From Fimbriiglobus ruber (lineage in GTDB: Bacteria > Planctomycetota > Planctomycetia > Gemmatales > Gemmataceae): a DNA stretch of 64,000 bases. The stretch is taken from positions 496,001-560,000 of the forward strand of contig NZ_NIDE01000002.1 in NCBI RefSeq assembly GCF_002197845.1. Reading direction: 5' to 3'. Position numbers and translations under genes: made by a program. Positions 62,079-64,000 of the stretch are shown here, in pieces (the stretch's first letter is position 1; each line of letters opens with the position of its first letter). The notes under the pieces are model-generated. The model was not told the origin of the DNA and did not search any database. It saw only the letters and a list, made by a program, of their open reading frames with translations.

Positions 62079-62771
62079 TTGAGACGTAGCCACCTGGCGA
62101 CGATCGTTCGCTGGCTCGCGGCCCTGTTGATCCTGCGGGTACTGGTCGCGATTTTGGCGAACTACTCCGATTACTTTCCGCCGAATTTCGACTCGCTCTT
62201 CCTTGAGGGCCGCGAGACGAGGTTCGTCGGCTCCTATCCGCCGGCGTTCTACGTCCACATCTTTTCCGGCCCGTTCGTGCTACTCAACGGGCTGATCCTG
62301 ATGAGCGAAACAGTTCGCCGTCGGTACGGCGGGCTGCACCGGTATCTGGGCCGAATTCAAGTCGCGGTGTTGCTGGCGATCATGTTGCCGAGCAGTGTCG
62401 TCATATCGCGGCACGCGTTTGGTGGTTGGCCAGCGGGGCTGAGCTTTCTCGCGCTGTCGGCAGCAACGGCGACCTGTGCCGTGGCCGGCGTCGTTGCCGC
62501 CGACCGCCACCGTTTCGACTTGCACAGATGGTGTATGCTCCGCTGTTATGTTCTGATCTGTTCGGCTGTGACCCTTCGTCTGATTTCGGGGGCCGCGGGG
62601 TTGATCGGGGTGCCAAACGCCGAAGGAGCGTACATTGCCGCCGCCTGGAGCAGTTGGCTGATCCCGCTGGCATTGTGTACGATCGTTGAACGGTTGACGA
62701 CACGTCGGCCGGCGGCCGACATGAACGTTAGAAAGCGAGAGCCGTACCCGTCGAATTTCATAGAGGCGTGA
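62079..62771 (+). CDS. DUF2306-type integral membrane protein
   Basis: 230 residues from a TTG at 62079. Hydrophobic helices at about residues 8-28, 55-80, 97-113, 123-146, 160-180 and 190-210. The motif HIFSGPFVLLNGLILMSETV, then GGLHRYLGRIQVAVLL, and DRHRFDLHRWCMLRCYVLIC fits DUF2306 membrane proteins, which carry paired histidines that might bind haem. Function unknown. Begins 9 bp after the DUF1559 frame ends and is followed after 3 bp by a DUF4058 gene. Confidence 0.78.
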   Translation: MRRSHLATIVRWLAALLILRVLVAILANYSDYFPPNFDSLFLEGRETRFVGSYPPAFYVHIFSGPFVLLNGLILMSETVRRRYGGLHRYLGRIQVAVLLAIMLPSSVVISRHAFGGWPAGLSFLALSAATATCAVAGVVAADRHRFDLHRWCMLRCYVLICSAVTLRLISGAAGLIGVPNAEGAYIAAAWSSWLIPLALCTIVERLTTRRPAADMNVRKREPYPSNFIEA

Positions 62772-62774
62772 GAC

Positions 62775-63512
62775 GTGCCACTACGCGACCACTTCCGTCC
62801 GCCGGTGTCCAGAAGCGTGTCGTGGGAAGGATTCCATGCCAGCTGGCCGATGGCGATTGTGCAAAATCTCGGGCAACATCTTCCTCAAAATTTCGTGGCG
62901 GAGCCCCGAGTTCATCTCGGAACCTACTGTGAGAGTGCCCACCTCTCACCAGAATTGCAGGCAAATTGCGAACCGGATTTTGAAGTTCTCGAACAGACAA
63001 ATCCCGCGAACACGACCGCTTCATTGACTCACCCCGTACCGCTCAAAATCTTTGATGTGAAGATCCCGGACCAGTACGCCTACGAAATGCTTGTGTTCGA
63101 TACCGAATACGACCGCGAATTGGTGGCTGCCGTCGAGTTTGTCAGCCCGGCGAACAAAGTCACATCCGCGGCTCGTCAGCTCTTCGTCGCCAGGTGTTTC
63201 AACTTGCTCAGTCGTGGTGTCAGTCTCTCAATCATCGATTTGGTAACGATTTGCCCGTTCAGCCTGTACTCCGAGCTACTCGCACTACTGAACTGTACCG
63301 ATCCGGAATTTAGTGACTCATCGCCCGTCTACGCTATTGCCTGTCGCAAGCGACAAGTCGGCCAGAATACCAAGCTCGATACCTGGTCGTCCCGGCTCGT
63401 AATCGGGCAACCACTTCCAACTCTCCCGGTCTGGTTGACAGAAACGCAGTCCGTACCTCTCAACCTCGAAGCGAGCTACGAGGAGACCTGCCGGTCACTT
63501 CGGATTCGATGA
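62775..63512 (+). CDS. DUF4058 family protein
   Basis: 245 residues, GTG start. PLRDHFRPPVSRSVSWEGFH, the core [24 protein letters not shown] and the ending NLEASYEETCRSLRIR are family signatures. More distant from the copies at 12508 and 23164 than those are from each other in the N-terminal half (extra LNCTDPEFSDSS segment). Function unknown. Only three bases separate it from the membrane-protein gene. Bases 63513-63693 contain no supported gene. Confidence 0.85.
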   Translation: MPLRDHFRPPVSRSVSWEGFHASWPMAIVQNLGQHLPQNFVAEPRVHLGTYCESAHLSPELQANCEPDFEVLEQTNPANTTASLTHPVPLKIFDVKIPDQYAYEMLVFDTEYDRELVAAVEFVSPANKVTSAARQLFVARCFNLLSRGVSLSIIDLVTICPFSLYSELLALLNCTDPEFSDSSPVYAIACRKRQVGQNTKLDTWSSRLVIGQPLPTLPVWLTETQSVPLNLEASYEETCRSLRIR

Positions 63513-63693
63513 AACGAGTCCGAGCCCGTACCCAAAGGTCCGAACACGCCGTTCGGACGAAGGATGCGGTAATCGCTTCAAACCTCACCCGTCCTCACCC
63601 GGGCTTTGAATTTCAACTCTCCCCGTAAACCTGATATCTTCCCCCTGAACTCTCCACCAACACGCTTCCCGGACCCGGATCGAGACGACGCCC

Positions 63694-64000
63694 ATGCCGA
63701 TTTCCGTTCAATGTCCCGCGTGCGGGAGAGGTCACAAGGCGCCGGAGCGGGCGGCGGGTCGAACGGTCGCGTGCATAAACTGCGGCGGCCCAATGACGGT
63801 CCCCGCCGCGGAGCCGATCGACCTGGCCAGCATCGTGCTGCAAGACGATCCGCCACCCCCGGAAGCCGAGCCGGAAGTGCCTCCCGCCGTCGTCCACAAG
63901 CCGGAGGAAGACGGGTATGCGTTCGCGGATTCGCCACCCGATCCGGAGCCGGCACCCGTCGCCGAGGAACCACCCCCGCCGCCCAGCCCGCGACCCAAGC
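63694..64000 (+). CDS. Zinc-ribbon protein, N-terminal part
   Basis: Begins PISVQCPACGRGHKAPERAA and CINCGG: two CxxC pairs forming a zinc ribbon, the usual N-terminus of planctomycete MJ0042/zinc-ribbon membrane or kinase-like proteins. A proline/glutamate-rich linker (PPPPEAEPEVPP; EEPPPPPSPRPK) follows. The gene runs off the window after 102 codons, so its main domain is not visible. Confidence 0.75.
   Translation, partial: MPISVQCPACGRGHKAPERAAGRTVACINCGGPMTVPAAEPIDLASIVLQDDPPPPEAEPEVPPAVVHKPEEDGYAFADSPPDPEPAPVAEEPPPPPSPRPK

Overview
The window looks like an origin-proximal chromosome segment of a Gemmata/Fimbriiglobus-type planctomycete (Gemmataceae). It is GC-rich and carries family hallmarks: DUF1501, DUF1559 pilin-like exported proteins, TIGR02996, DUF4058, a fused SecD-SecF, PVC-style small lipoproteins and many one-off hypothetical proteins. 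The genus is an inference from protein families and was not tested by database search.

Layout. 0-9.6 kb: end of a DUF1501 protein, an orphan antitoxin, a GAF protein, a beta-lactamase-fold hydrolase, GT39 and GT87 membrane glycosyltransferases and an M61 peptidase, separated by long intergenic hairpins. 9.7-16.5 kb: accessory island with an ISAs1 element that landed in a start codon, a VOC protein, a DUF4058 gene lying between a truncated and a complete tRNA-Ser, Rpn-like nuclease copies, a cysteine desulfurase and a toxin-antitoxin remnant. 16.9-22.6 kb: replication block dnaA - candidate oriC - dnaN - dciA - gyrB. 22.7-27.4 kb: a second DUF433/DUF4058/Rpn group, with Rpn inverted relative to the first, then GT2 and an AraC-type regulator.

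27.6-37.4 kb is the most unusual part: about fourteen small unrelated genes, most followed by a ~70-99 bp imperfect palindrome bounded by GCCGAAC ... GTTCGGC with internal bulges. This is the architecture of integron gene cassettes with attC sites and no integrase in view. The left part points right, the right part points left, and one cassette gene is split by an ISH3-like element with an exact 5-bp target duplication.

37.6-43.1 kb: secretion operon tgt-yajC-secDF with a tandemly duplicated secDF 3' end. 43.4-47.9 kb: remains of a Mu-like phage portal protein fused to a coiled coil and a pretoxin-like tail, with a JAB-like fragment behind, all in one frame but broken by two stops. 47.9-55.3 kb: DUF1559 pilin-like protein plus lipoprotein, an RND-pump porter domain lacking all membrane segments, an AAA ATPase and several decayed genes. 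55.5-58.9 kb: a PseG-like protein, a parS-like palindrome, parB, an exported protein and tRNA-Pro. 59-64 kb: a four-helix-bundle gene directly behind tRNA-Pro, a frameshifted ISKra4-like element, a frameshifted DUF1559 gene, a DUF2306 membrane protein, a third DUF4058 gene and the start of a zinc-ribbon protein.

The window combines core chromosome replication, segregation and secretion genes with heavy small-scale mobility (three IS elements, tRNA-linked duplications, cassette-like array, hairpin repeats). No rRNA or CRISPR array was seen.
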